Shown piece by piece: positions 27,977 to 37,613 of a DNA stretch of 64,000 bases (the first letter of the stretch is position 1; every line of letters starts with the position of its first letter). The notes below the pieces were generated by a model. That model was not told the DNA's origin, made no database searches, and saw nothing but the letters and a program-made list of their open reading frames with translations. The translations under genes were made by a program, and so were the position numbers. This stretch comes from Flavobacteriales bacterium (GTDB lineage: Bacteria > Bacteroidota > Bacteroidia > NS11-12g > UBA9320): the NCBI GenBank assembly GCA_020635435.1, contig JACJZU010000003.1:186001-250000 (forward strand). The letters are read 5' to 3'.

Positions 27977-28864
27977 TCAGATACTCGCGTCGCTTAGGCT
28001 GTAGGTCATAATTTTATATGCCAACTGAGCCAAACTGTATTCTGTCAGCACTTCGCCGGGGCGAGGTGCACATTCCACAATATCGAAACCAACAACCTTT
28101 TTCTTGCTGCAAACTTCCCGAAATATACGCAATGCGTCAAACCATTGCAATCCGCCGGGTTCAATCGTACCAACGGCCGGCATTACGCTGGGGTCGAATC
28201 CGTCGGCATCAACGGTGATGTAAACGATATCCCCCAGATTGTTAAGGATATCATCGACAAGCCCCGGTTTACTCAGTTCATGCCCAAAAACAGTGTATAT
28301 GGTGTTCGATTGATCGATAACCTGAGCCTCTTCTTTGCATAGAGCGCGAATTCCGACCTGACAGATCAGCGGGTTATATTCATTGATGCGTGCCATCACA
28401 CAGGCATGTGAATAGGGGTTGCCCTGATAGCTTTCCCGGAGGTCGCTGTGGGCATCGATCTGCAGCACACTTACAGATGGAAAGTATTCTCGGTAAGCCA
28501 GAAATGTGCCAAGCGTGACCGTATGTTCTGCACCCAGGCTGACCACAAACTTGCCATTTTTCAAATGCTTCAGGGTGTTCTTCCGAATGAGTTCAACGGC
28601 TGCTTCGTCGACCAGGTCGCCAAAGTCCAATGATTTTTGGGTTGCGATCCCAAGCTGGCATATTTCTGTTCTCAACTCCTCATCGTAGAATTCCACAAAA
28701 GATGAGGCATCCAAAATGGCCTGTGGCCCAAGTGCAGAACCTTCTATATAGGATGAAGTGTTCTCGTAGGGCAGAGATTGCACCACGATCCGGGCATTTT
28801 CGTAATTGGTGAGGTCAGGATCCGTAATTCCCAGAAAACTTTGTGAACCGTGTAAAAACTCCAT
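27977..28864 (-). CDS. speB: Agmatinase (ureohydrolase family)
   Basis: 295 residues. Manganese ligands of the ureohydrolase fold are visible: H114 (GAEHT), D137/H139/D141 (DAHSDLR) and D219/D221 (TVDADGFDP). YSHACVM supplies the usual histidine loop. It should hydrolyse agmatine to putrescine and urea. The usual Bacteroidota partner, arginine decarboxylase, is not in this window. Arginase or guanidinobutyrase activity is possible, but the overall pattern matches SpeB. It is followed at once by the cysteine desulfurase gene. Confidence 0.9.
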   Translation of the reverse strand: MEFLHGSQSFLGITDPDLTNYENARIVVQSLPYENTSSYIEGSALGPQAILDASSFVEFYDEELRTEICQLGIATQKSLDFGDLVDEAAVELIRKNTLKHLKNGKFVVSLGAEHTVTLGTFLAYREYFPSVSVLQIDAHSDLRESYQGNPYSHACVMARINEYNPLICQVGIRALCKEEAQVIDQSNTIYTVFGHELSKPGLVDDILNNLGDIVYITVDADGFDPSVMPAVGTIEPGGLQWFDALRIFREVCSKKKVVGFDIVECAPRPGEVLTEYSLAQLAYKIMTYSLSDASI

Positions 28865-28944
28865 GTTGAAAAACGGGATTGAATTCGAGCGTCAAAGAAA
28901 ATACAAAATGGATATCTTTACCGGATTGTGAATAATCTCAGATC

Positions 28945-29553
28945 ATGAAAATCAAAGTTTCTCAGCACACAGGTCAAGCCTCGATCGTACTTCTTATCCT
29001 CTTAGTATTCGCCTCTTCCTGTACTCAAAGGAGATACAGCTACATGCCATTTCGATACAACACAGTTAAAAAGGAAAAGGTAGTTGCCCAGAGGTCTGCA
29101 GAAACTGCGAAACTGAAAACAACAGCGGAGCGAAGTTCAACAGAAGAACCGCATTATGTTCCGATGGTTGTGGAGAAGGGGCATTTAGTCCCTGATGTGG
29201 TCTCTCATGCAGTTCCCGAAAAGACGCCCGATTTGACGACGCCTCGTAAAAATTTAGAAAAGAATCGTTCAATATCCGTGAAGGCAGTGGCGCAGGAGCC
29301 TGTGGCGGTCGAGAACAAAGAAACAGCCGCCAACGATCTGCAAGTCCCCGCCAAATTACAGAGAAAAATAGCCAAAAACGCTCCGGAGGATGCCAAAGAC
29401 GAGATCGCGACCTTGCTCTACATTATATTGGTTCTGCTGTTGATCCTGATCATCCTCGGCTTGGTGAAGGCCATTGTTGGCCCCGTACTCTGGAGTTTGA
29501 TCGTGTTGGTAGTTGTGGTATTCCTTCTGGGAATGCTGCTCGGTTGGTGGTAA
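28945..29553 (+). CDS. Lipoprotein with two C-terminal membrane helices, function unknown
   Basis: 202 residues. A signal peptide with lipobox FASSC at about residue 27 leads into a basic, low-complexity linker (about 30-145). Two hydrophobic segments (about 150-172 and 176-201) follow and end in WW. This pattern, lipidated at one end and membrane-spanning at the other, recurs in Bacteroidota, but I do not recognise a named family. It is divergent from speB, with TATCTTTA (degenerate -7) about 35 nt upstream. Confidence 0.7.
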   Translation: MKIKVSQHTGQASIVLLILLVFASSCTQRRYSYMPFRYNTVKKEKVVAQRSAETAKLKTTAERSSTEEPHYVPMVVEKGHLVPDVVSHAVPEKTPDLTTPRKNLEKNRSISVKAVAQEPVAVENKETAANDLQVPAKLQRKIAKNAPEDAKDEIATLLYIILVLLLILIILGLVKAIVGPVLWSLIVLVVVVFLLGMLLGWW

Positions 29554-29564
29554 AACCAAACGAA

Positions 29565-30125
29565 TTACTTGGCGCGCTCTACGTATTCGCCGGTACGCGT
29601 ATCCACTTTGATCTTATCGCCCTGATTCACGAAAAGGGGCACCTGAACGATGGCTCCGGTCTCCAGGGTTGCCGGTTTGAGCGGATTATTCGCTGTATCC
29701 CCTTTTATTCCCGGTTCGGAGTAAGTTATCTCAAGAATGACGTGATTCGGAGCATCCGCCATGATCGGGTTCCCTTCGTCGAGAAATACGCGCAACATCA
29801 TCTCTTCTTTGATGAATTGGGCCGAATCGCCCAATAATTCTTCATTCAGAGCAAATTGTTCGTAGGTGTCGGTGTCCATCAACATGAGATTCGTACCTTC
29901 CTTGTAGAGGAACTGCATCTCCTTTTCTTCCACACGGACTATATCAATTGTCTCTCCGGAGCGGAAGCGGTGATCGTTCGATTTTCCAGTAACCGCATTC
30001 TTCATCTTTACCTGATAAAATGCCCCGCCCTTGCCCGGCATAGTGTGTTGGTAATCGACTACCCGGCAAAGCTGTCCATTGTGGCGGATGAAAATTCCTC
30101 TTGATAGGTCCTTCGTTGTTCCCAT
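29565..30125 (-). CDS. efp: Elongation factor P
   Basis: 186 residues from the ATG at 30125. A further in-frame ATG at 30164 would put the promoter inside the gene. The KOW-like N-domain has the loop HTMPGKGGAF with K32 at the tip, the position modified in other bacteria. The OB domains end in the EFP signature region GIKGDTANNPLKPATLETGA. It relieves ribosome stalling at polyproline. A convergent neighbour ends 11 nt away. Confidence 0.95.
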   Translation of the reverse strand: MGTTKDLSRGIFIRHNGQLCRVVDYQHTMPGKGGAFYQVKMKNAVTGKSNDHRFRSGETIDIVRVEEKEMQFLYKEGTNLMLMDTDTYEQFALNEELLGDSAQFIKEEMMLRVFLDEGNPIMADAPNHVILEITYSEPGIKGDTANNPLKPATLETGAIVQVPLFVNQGDKIKVDTRTGEYVERAK

Positions 30126-30141
30126 GAATTCAATTTTGCCG

Positions 30142-30149
30142 CAAAAATA
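30142..30149 (-). promoter_or_regulatory. Bacteroidota -7 promoter element (TATTTTTG) of efp
   Basis: Exact TAnnTTTG on the minus strand, 16 nt before the efp ATG. Confidence 0.55.
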
Positions 30150-30264
30150 GGGAGAACTGTTCAAGAGTTCTTTCCTAAATTACTTCTGCTCGTGTACGTG
30201 TTGCGGGTTTAAAAGCGGTGGAAAAATAGAGCGCTGCAGTTAACAGCAATTCCAATTACCGAAT

Positions 30265-30272
30265 TACCTTTG
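30265..30272 (+). promoter_or_regulatory. Bacteroidota -7 promoter element (TACCTTTG) of the B12 operon
   Basis: Exact TAnnTTTG, placed a few bases before the predicted 5' end of the cobalamin riboswitch. Confidence 0.55.
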
Positions 30273-30278
30273 ACTCAC

Positions 30279-30445
30279 AATTGGTTCCCCAATGGGGATG
30301 AAAAGGGAAGGCCGTGTGAATCGGCCGCTGTACCCGCAGCTGTAAGCTCCTTCAATTGGACGGGCATTCTCCTGTCACTGTTGATACGTTCAACGGGAAG
30401 ACGCCCGATCCGGAGTAAGTCAGAAGACCTGCCTCTTGTATTCCA
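30279..30445 (+). ncRNA. Cobalamin (B12) riboswitch
   Basis: The conserved core is readable. GGGAA at 30305 is followed by GTGNNAATC, then CTGTACCCGCAGCTGTAA (classical CNGNCCCGCANCUGUAA), ending in the B12 box AGTCAGAAGACCTGCC at 30418-30433. It lies directly upstream of a TonB-dependent receptor and a propeller lipoprotein, so B12 should repress uptake-gene expression. The start codon of btuB follows within 40 nt, which suggests translational control. Confidence 0.95.
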
Positions 30446-30470
30446 CATACTTGCTTCGGGATAAAGCGGA

Positions 30471-32333
30471 TTGTGCAGACAGTGTAATACACGCCTTATT
30501 AACGTTAAAATTTACATATGGACCATTGGTCTTACTGTGTTGCCCTTGCTGTTATCGGCACAGTCGGATTCAACCTTCGATCTCCCGGAGTTCATTCTGG
30601 AGCAGGATCAGGCATTGCGGACCACACAGGATCTACAGGGGCAAGGTGCCGACCTTTCTGTACTGTTCCGTCAATCTGTTCTCAGCGATATCCGTTCAGC
30701 GGGTCCGGGCATTCTGTCTCCAATTTCCTTCCGCGGAGGGAGTAGTGCACAAACTACCGTGCAATGGAACGGTATTCCACTGGAGAGCCCGACCAATTCT
30801 ATTTGCGACCTGGCACTGATACCCGGGTTCTTTTTTGATGAAGTGAGCACCGGTGGCGGAAACTCCTCAATATCCGGACCCGGTACGATCAGCGGTTCCG
30901 TGCTTCTCAAAAGTCGGTTTGCCAATTCGGACCGACTCATTCTTGGAGCCGGATTGGGAAGTTTTGGGCTTCAAACACTGCAGGCAGATCTCAACCGTAG
31001 AATCGGTAAAATGGAGAACCGAACCCGCGTTTTTGGCCTACGAGAGGAGAATAATTTCAGCTATGTCGATTTTGGTTCTGAACGCGTTGATCAAACCCAT
31101 TCAGCAAGGGAAGCTTATGGGCTGATGCAGCAGAATGCCTGGCGTTATAAGCAAATTCAATTCAAAAGTCAGATCTGGTACCAGTCTTTTTACAGAGAGA
31201 TCCCTCCAACCATGCTTGAAGCCCGATCTGCAAAGTATCAGGAAGACCGCAATTTGCGCAGTTCGCTCACCATGAATTGGTTCAAGGGAAGAAATAGTTG
31301 GCGTGGAAATATTGGTTATGCCCGGGAATACCTGAGGTACTCCGACAGTTTGGCCGGTCTGGACGAAAAATACAAGGCAAACTTTTTGGTGGTGCAAGGG
31401 CATTATCGCCGCCAACTCACCCGACAGATCGCACTATTTGCCTTCCTGGAGGATCGCTTCGCTTCCGCTCAGGCTCATAATTATTACGACAACAACCGGA
31501 ACGAATTCTCTCCGGCAGCCCATCTGAAATGGTCGGGTGAAACAGGATCTGCGATGTTCTCTCTGCGAAGATCATTCTACCTGGATCAAAGCTCTCCCAT
31601 GCTGTTTGCACTGGAATTCGGTCAGCGTTTCGGCTCGCACCATACCGTGGTCAACGTGAGTAAGAATTACCGATTACCCACCATGAACGACCTGTTCTGG
31701 TTGCCTGGTGGGAACCCCGAGTTGCAGCCTGAACTGAGTCACAGGGCGGAATTGATCTGGCAATTTCATTGGAAACGTCAGGATCTTCAACTCACTGTTT
31801 TTGACCATCGCATACAGGATCAGATCCTTTGGTTGCCGAATTCTACAGGAATCTACACGGCGTCACAGTCCAATGTACCAACCTGGAACAGAGGAGCTGA
31901 GTTGAACTTTACTCGAACAGACTCTCTGGGAAAGTGGCGAATTCAAAGTCGCGCACAGATGCAATACCTCCGATCGACGAAAGAGGAAACGCTATCCGAT
32001 TGGTTTGGGGGAGAACAACAGATATTCGTTCCGGAGAGTCAAGGCTCGCTGGCAATTGATGTAAGTAAAAGCCAGCGTTCAGCGGTCTCTGTAAGTCTGA
32101 AGCGTATGAGTGGTCGCTATACGCTGGACGATCACAGCCGTAGTCTTCCCGCTTTCACACTGATGCAGGCCTCCTTTCAGCATCAACTTTCCGGAAGTTG
32201 GCAGGTATCGCTTCAATTGAGTAATCTCCTCAACACATCATACACCATCCTGGAATATCGGCCCATGCCCGGATTCGGTTGGAATGCACTCGTCCACTAT
32301 ACCATTTCACAGCATAAACACAAAAACAAATGA
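30471..32333 (+). CDS. btuB: TonB-dependent cobalamin receptor BtuB
   Basis: 620 residues. The start is unusual. An in-frame TAA at 30462 and the absence of ATG or GTG before the signal peptide leave TTG at 30471 as the best choice. Signal YIWTIGLTVLPLLLSAQS. The plug contains ISFRGGSSAQTTVQWNGIPL, and the barrel ends in a typical TonB-receptor terminal motif region (NLLNTSYTILEYRPMPGF). Location behind a B12 riboswitch defines the ligand class. Its stop overlaps the start of the next gene (ATGA). Confidence 0.9.
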   Translation: MCRQCNTRLINVKIYIWTIGLTVLPLLLSAQSDSTFDLPEFILEQDQALRTTQDLQGQGADLSVLFRQSVLSDIRSAGPGILSPISFRGGSSAQTTVQWNGIPLESPTNSICDLALIPGFFFDEVSTGGGNSSISGPGTISGSVLLKSRFANSDRLILGAGLGSFGLQTLQADLNRRIGKMENRTRVFGLREENNFSYVDFGSERVDQTHSAREAYGLMQQNAWRYKQIQFKSQIWYQSFYREIPPTMLEARSAKYQEDRNLRSSLTMNWFKGRNSWRGNIGYAREYLRYSDSLAGLDEKYKANFLVVQGHYRRQLTRQIALFAFLEDRFASAQAHNYYDNNRNEFSPAAHLKWSGETGSAMFSLRRSFYLDQSSPMLFALEFGQRFGSHHTVVNVSKNYRLPTMNDLFWLPGGNPELQPELSHRAELIWQFHWKRQDLQLTVFDHRIQDQILWLPNSTGIYTASQSNVPTWNRGAELNFTRTDSLGKWRIQSRAQMQYLRSTKEETLSDWFGGEQQIFVPESQGSLAIDVSKSQRSAVSVSLKRMSGRYTLDDHSRSLPAFTLMQASFQHQLSGSWQVSLQLSNLLNTSYTILEYRPMPGFGWNALVHYTISQHKHKNK

Positions 32334-33388
32334 TCATTTCCACACCACTACGCACGAAACGAGTCTTTTACGGCCTTCTATTGATCGCTTCCGGACTGCT
32401 GACTGCCTGTTCAGACGATCAATCAGATGACCCTGTTCCCTCCGAACTTTCCCTAAAGGGTAAGGTGCTTCTACTAAATGAAGGTGGATTTCAGAAAGGA
32501 AATGCCGGCCTGTCGGCGGTTGATCCTAATACTTTCGAGGTGAGGCACGATCTTTTTTCCAGCGTGAACGGACGCCCAATGGGCGATGTGTTGCATTCGG
32601 TTTCTTTAATTGATGGTCAATACTGGTTTGTGGTAAATAACAGTGGAAAGATCTGGGTGGTCGACACAAGTTCACTCAAGATCATCCGCGGCATCGAGGG
32701 ATTTGCTTCTCCCCGGCATGCTTTGAAAGTTGCCGACGACAAGATCTACGTTTCCGACCTCTTTGGCGGTTCGATCAGTATTTTGAAAAGCTCCGAATCT
32801 GTAGTTTCGGGTAAGGTGGTATTGCCCGGATGGACCGAGCAAATGGTCATTCAATCCGGGAAAGTGTGGGTTGGCAATAAAAGTAGTTCACATCTATACG
32901 CGATAGATCCGACAACTGACCGGCTATCGGACAGTATCGCCGTGCGTAAAAATGGCGGCACCTTGATCGCAACCGGAGAAGCCGATCGGCTCATTCTCTT
33001 TTGTGAAGCTGAATGGGATCTAAGCAGCAAGGCCTGTATATATCAAGTCGACACGAAATCGGGAGTTGTAGTGGACAGTTTGGAGTTTGAACTTGGAGAA
33101 TCGGTGGGCAAGGTATTTCCGGATCCGATGGGGAAGTTGTTGTATTACATCCTGGATGGAAAACTTCATACCACCGAGATCTCAGACTTGATGCGGAGTG
33201 CACCGGCGTTGATCGATCTCGGAGGCATGAGCATCTATGGTGCCGGAATCAATCCAACGAATGGAGATATCTACCTTTCAGATGCGGTGGATTTCACAAA
33301 TCGCAGCGAAGTGCATATCTATCGGCCTGACGGGACACTGCGCACCACCTTCAAGGCCGGGGTGAATTGCAATGGATTTCGCTTCTGA
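32330..33388 (+). CDS. BtuG-like beta-propeller surface lipoprotein
   Basis: 352 residues. Lipobox LLTACS (Cys near residue 27), then repeated strands of a YncE/7-bladed propeller type (KIWVVDTSSLKII, KIYVSDLFGGSISIL, KVWVGNKSSSHLYAID, GDIYLSDA). Gene order riboswitch-btuB-propeller lipoprotein, with a 4-nt overlap, matches the Bacteroides BtuB-BtuG systems. There BtuG is a surface lipoprotein that captures cobalamin with very high affinity and hands it to BtuB. Functional transfer to this protein is inference from fold type and context. Confidence 0.8.
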   Translation: MIISTPLRTKRVFYGLLLIASGLLTACSDDQSDDPVPSELSLKGKVLLLNEGGFQKGNAGLSAVDPNTFEVRHDLFSSVNGRPMGDVLHSVSLIDGQYWFVVNNSGKIWVVDTSSLKIIRGIEGFASPRHALKVADDKIYVSDLFGGSISILKSSESVVSGKVVLPGWTEQMVIQSGKVWVGNKSSSHLYAIDPTTDRLSDSIAVRKNGGTLIATGEADRLILFCEAEWDLSSKACIYQVDTKSGVVVDSLEFELGESVGKVFPDPMGKLLYYILDGKLHTTEISDLMRSAPALIDLGGMSIYGAGINPTNGDIYLSDAVDFTNRSEVHIYRPDGTLRTTFKAGVNCNGFRF

Positions 33389-33431
33389 GCAGTAGGCTTT
33401 ATTTTGGTAATTTTACGGCGGGGAGAGCCTT

Positions 33432-35513
33432 ATGTCGAAGAAAACCAAACGCCAAAATCCTACGAAAAAACCGGTAAGAACAGCACAAGCTAATAAAGGC
33501 CCAAACTCAAATTCAAGGTCGGGCATTTTGTCCGGAGTTTCGCCGATCCGCTTGCTGCTCCTTGTAGCCGCACTCACACTGATCGTCTATCTACCCGCTA
33601 CACAGGGCGAGTTTGTGCGTTGGGACGATCCGGAATACACCTTTGAAAATCCCTTTCTCAAGGATTTCGATGCCGCTCTCGTGTTCGACCTGAACACCTT
33701 CCACATGGGCAACTACCACCCATTGACCATTGCCTGGTATCATTTTGAATCCAAAATTTTCGGTTTTGATCCGTTTTGGTTTCATCTGAATAATATTCTG
33801 ATACATGTTGCGAATACCGCCCTGGTTTTCTGGATCTTCTTTCTGATCGGTAAGCGAAAGAATGTAGTGATACCGGCTATTACGGCATTGCTATTCGGAA
33901 TTCATCCCATGCACGTTGAGTCGGTGGCATGGGTTTCGGAACTGAAGGATGTGCTTTACACCCTCTTTTTTCTGCTGGGTATCTGGTTTTACATGCTCTA
34001 TCTGGAGAAGAAGGGCATACATTGGCTCTTTGCAGTATTACTCGCCTATGTGCTGAGTTTACTGAGTAAAGGGCAGGCAGTGGTTTTCCCGGTAGTCCTG
34101 GTACTCATCGACCTTTTTCAAAAACGCGGGCTCAACCTAAAGTCGGTTCTGGAGAAACTCCCTTTCTTCGGATTATCTGTTTATTTCGGATTGCTTGCCA
34201 TAAAGGCTCAACAGGCCGGAGATGCGATCAATGCGGATTATCAAGGTTTGGATGTGCTGTTCTACGGATCCTATGGCCTTGTATTTTACTTCCAAAAGCT
34301 CCTCTTACCCTTCGGTCTCAGCGGGGCTCATCCCTATCCCTTCAACCCCGTTTTTGAAGAAATGCCCGGAATGTTCAAGATCTATCCGCTGGTCATATTG
34401 ATGCTTTTCGCGGGTGCATTCCTCTGGGCAAGGAAAAGCAGCTATGTCTGGTTTGGACTCTTATTTTTCCTGTCCACTATTTCCATTGTACTGAAATTGA
34501 TCCCTGTAGGCGATACGATCGTAGCCGAGCGCTATACCTATATTCCTTACATCGGTTTGTTCTTCATTCTGGCTTCACTCGCCGATCAATTATTGAAAGA
34601 TCCCAAATACACACAAGCCATTACCTACGGAGGAATTGCCGTATTGCTCCTTTTCTTCGGCCTCACCTTTTTGCGCATCGGTGCCTGGGCCGATACGGAA
34701 ACGTTCTGGACCGATGTGAACGAAAAGTACCCGGATTACTGGCGCGGATACAACAACAGGGCTGAAGACTATAAAGCAGCTGAAGATTATCCCAAAGCAG
34801 CAGAATACTTTCAGCTTGCCATTGAAAAGGACAAATTCGCTCCTCCGATCCCTTATCTGCAACTCGGATCGCTGTATCAGGAAAAACTGAATCAACCGGC
34901 AAAGGCCATCGAATTATTCCAAAAGGCAGCCGATTTTCCCAACAAGGGGGACAAATTGCATTTTAACGCCCGCATCAATCTGGCCAATTCCCTGATAATG
35001 AGTGGCCGGGGACGTGATGCCCTCAATAGTTTGAAGGGTTTGGATCAGCTATTTGGAATGGATCCTCAGATCCACTACCTCAGGGGTCGTGCTTATACGG
35101 ACGTGAATCAGGTAGATAGCGCTTTGCAGGAGTTCAATGCTGCCATTGAGGGTGATCCGAACAAGGATGATTATTGGCTGAAGCGTGGGATCCTGTACAC
35201 CGATCGTTTGAGCGATCCGTTAAAAGGCATAGCAGATTTTGAAAAGGCCTTGCAACTGAATCCGAATAATTACGACGCCCTTATGAATATTGGGGTGAGC
35301 AACTACAAAGCCGGGCGCATGACGGAGGCAATTGCAACCTATACCCGTTACCTGGAAATCCGTCCGAATGAACCCAAGGCGTATATGCTTCGGGCTTTGG
35401 CTTATGGTGGAAATGGGGAATCTGCCAAGGCTTATGCCGATGCGATGGAGGCTGCCAAAAGGGGATTGAATATGGATCCGAATTTGGTGGAGAGATGGAG
35501 GGTAGGAGGATAG
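33432..35513 (+). CDS. TMTC-like membrane glycosyltransferase with C-terminal TPRs
   Basis: 693 residues. A basic, low-complexity N-terminal tail (1-35) precedes about ten membrane helices and then a TPR region from about 440 (repeats such as AAEYFQLAIEKD and GIADFEKALQLNPNNYDAL). The FGIHPMHVESVAWVSELKD signature and the acidic WDDPEY loop after helix 1 are those of GT-C/TMTC-type O-mannosyltransferase relatives. The likely role is protein or surface glycosylation with a polyprenyl-linked sugar donor; substrate unknown. The gene ends in a purine-rich repeat tract. Confidence 0.8.
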   Translation: MSKKTKRQNPTKKPVRTAQANKGPNSNSRSGILSGVSPIRLLLLVAALTLIVYLPATQGEFVRWDDPEYTFENPFLKDFDAALVFDLNTFHMGNYHPLTIAWYHFESKIFGFDPFWFHLNNILIHVANTALVFWIFFLIGKRKNVVIPAITALLFGIHPMHVESVAWVSELKDVLYTLFFLLGIWFYMLYLEKKGIHWLFAVLLAYVLSLLSKGQAVVFPVVLVLIDLFQKRGLNLKSVLEKLPFFGLSVYFGLLAIKAQQAGDAINADYQGLDVLFYGSYGLVFYFQKLLLPFGLSGAHPYPFNPVFEEMPGMFKIYPLVILMLFAGAFLWARKSSYVWFGLLFFLSTISIVLKLIPVGDTIVAERYTYIPYIGLFFILASLADQLLKDPKYTQAITYGGIAVLLLFFGLTFLRIGAWADTETFWTDVNEKYPDYWRGYNNRAEDYKAAEDYPKAAEYFQLAIEKDKFAPPIPYLQLGSLYQEKLNQPAKAIELFQKAADFPNKGDKLHFNARINLANSLIMSGRGRDALNSLKGLDQLFGMDPQIHYLRGRAYTDVNQVDSALQEFNAAIEGDPNKDDYWLKRGILYTDRLSDPLKGIADFEKALQLNPNNYDALMNIGVSNYKAGRMTEAIATYTRYLEIRPNEPKAYMLRALAYGGNGESAKAYADAMEAAKRGLNMDPNLVERWRVGG

Positions 35514-35595
35514 GTAGATAGGAGGATAGGTTGTTCGTTGGAATGTAAATTGGATACTGAATAAAGTCTGGGGATCGGCAACGTATCCGATTGTC

Positions 35596-35603
35596 TACCT
35601 TTG
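35596..35603 (+). promoter_or_regulatory. Bacteroidota -7 promoter element (TACCTTTG)
   Basis: Exact TAnnTTTG, 9 nt before the GTG at 35613. It overlaps an alternative in-frame TTG, arguing against that start. Confidence 0.5.
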
Positions 35604-35612
35604 CAGCTCGCG

Positions 35613-37433
35613 GTGAAACAACTCAGGGAGATCTTGCAGCTCACGGCGCCTTATAAAGGGAGGCGCAGTCAATACATACTCTTTAACCTTCTGGGTGCTC
35701 TTTTTTCGGTATTCTCGATCGGGTTTCTGATCCCTTTTCTCGAGGTGATCTTCAGTGGTGAAGAATTAGTACGTCCTGTTCCTTCTGAATTTGGGTGGAA
35801 TGCAGAGCAATTGATGCATTACCTCGATTTCCGTCTGAAGGATTTTATTTTCCGTATCGGGGCATTGGGCAGTTTGTATTTCTTCAGTGGGGGCATCGTG
35901 TTGATGTTCCTCTTCAAGAATCTGTTCAATTATTTGTCTTTCTTTAGTATTGCCTACGTCCGCAGTGGTGTGGTCCGCGATCTGCGCGAGCGACTTTATT
36001 CGAGGATCGTCCTGCTGCCGATCGCCTTTTTCTCCGAAGAAAGAAAAGGGGACATAATATCCCGTGCCAATAATGATGTAAAGGAAGTGGAATGGGGAGT
36101 GATCGGGGGGATCGAAATGTTGTTAAAGCATCCCTTCTATATATTTTTCTACCTGTTGAGTTTATTTCTACTTAGTTGGCAAATGACTCTTTTTGCCATG
36201 CTGATACTTCCCGTGAGCGGTTATATCATTTCCAGATTGGGTAAAAGACTTAAATCTACAGCGCGACAAAGTCAGGAGAAATTGGGAGAAGTGTTGAACA
36301 TTCTGGAAGAAACTCTGGGAGGCTTGAAGGTTATCAAGGCTTTTAATGCGGAAGATCGGGTGAAATCGAATTTTCGGAAAACCAACGACAATCATTTCAA
36401 GTTGATGGTAAAACTGCACCGCAAGGAGCTTGCGGCAAGCCCCTTGAGTGAATTTCTCGCTTCTGTGGTCATCTCACTCATACTGCTCTTTGGTGGCCGC
36501 CTGGTGTTATCCGAGTCGGTTGCTTTGGATGGGAAGTACTTCATTGGGTACATCGTGCTCTTTTCACAGCTGATAACGCCTGCCAAGGCATTGTCTGAGT
36601 CCTGGTTCCGTGTTCAGAAGGCCTCTGCTTCCCTGCACCGGATCGGGGAACTGTTGTATGCGGAGGATCCTATTCAGGAATCGGAACAGGCTGTGCAGAT
36701 CGATCAATTGAAGAACGGGATCGAATATCGGAATGTTTCTTTCAGCTATGGAGATGAACCGGTACTCAGGGATGTGAGTTTTAATCTGAGTAAGGGCAAA
36801 ACCATTGCCCTCGTTGGCACTTCGGGGGGGGGCAAATCCACCATAGCGGATCTGTTGCCGAGATTTCACGATGTGAAAGATGGAGCAATACTTATAGATG
36901 GTATTGACATACGCGCACTCACGATCCGCAGTTTGCGGGATCTGATGGGGATCGTTTCCCAGGATCCGGTGCTTTTTAACGATAGCATTCGGGAAAATAT
37001 ACGTTTAGGCAGACCGGATGCATCCGACGAAGAGGTGCAGCAAGCAGCACGTATTGCCAATGCGCATCAGTTCATCATTGATTTTCCGGATAAGTACGAT
37101 ACCAATATCGGCGATCGCGGAGGGAAATTGAGCGGAGGACAGCGTCAGCGACTTGCCATCGCTCGTGCAGTTCTCAATAATCCCGATGTATTGATCCTGG
37201 ACGAAGCCACCTCCGCACTCGATACCGAGTCTGAAAAACTGGTTCAGGAAGCCCTCGAGAATCTCATGAAGGGACGTACCGTGCTGGTGATTGCTCATCG
37301 GCTCTCAACTATACAACATGCCGATGAAATTCTAGTGATCGATCGCGGTTGTATCGCAGAAAGGGGCGGTCATGATGAGCTGGTATTGAAGGATGGTTTA
37401 TATCGGAAGTTGTACGATCTACAGAGCTTTTAA
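35613..37433 (+). CDS. ABC exporter, MsbA-like fused permease-ATPase
   Basis: 606 residues from GTG. Six membrane helices with the ABC_membrane coupling motif (AFFSEERKGDIISRANNDVKE) and the EETLGGLKVIKAFNAEDR loop. The nucleotide-binding domain starts at about 360: Walker A GTSGGGKST, Q-loop VSQDPVLFNDSIREN, signature LSGGQRQR, Walker B VLILDEATSALD. It is a homodimeric half-transporter for lipid A or other lipids/amphiphiles; substrate uncertain. It follows the glycosyltransferase gene but has its own promoter. Confidence 0.9.
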   Translation: MKQLREILQLTAPYKGRRSQYILFNLLGALFSVFSIGFLIPFLEVIFSGEELVRPVPSEFGWNAEQLMHYLDFRLKDFIFRIGALGSLYFFSGGIVLMFLFKNLFNYLSFFSIAYVRSGVVRDLRERLYSRIVLLPIAFFSEERKGDIISRANNDVKEVEWGVIGGIEMLLKHPFYIFFYLLSLFLLSWQMTLFAMLILPVSGYIISRLGKRLKSTARQSQEKLGEVLNILEETLGGLKVIKAFNAEDRVKSNFRKTNDNHFKLMVKLHRKELAASPLSEFLASVVISLILLFGGRLVLSESVALDGKYFIGYIVLFSQLITPAKALSESWFRVQKASASLHRIGELLYAEDPIQESEQAVQIDQLKNGIEYRNVSFSYGDEPVLRDVSFNLSKGKTIALVGTSGGGKSTIADLLPRFHDVKDGAILIDGIDIRALTIRSLRDLMGIVSQDPVLFNDSIRENIRLGRPDASDEEVQQAARIANAHQFIIDFPDKYDTNIGDRGGKLSGGQRQRLAIARAVLNNPDVLILDEATSALDTESEKLVQEALENLMKGRTVLVIAHRLSTIQHADEILVIDRGCIAERGGHDELVLKDGLYRKLYDLQSF

Positions 37434-37613
37434 AGTGGAGTGGATGAGCCAAGATCCCGATCTTCTTGAACACAGATCACACCATTTTGCGCATCACATT
37501 CAACAGAGCCGATCCCGTACAATGAATTATAAGTTCTCCTTAAATTGGAATTGGACCTACCATTAATTTCAAAATCCATTCTTACAAGAATTTCTCATTA
37601 AACTTGCGCTCCA

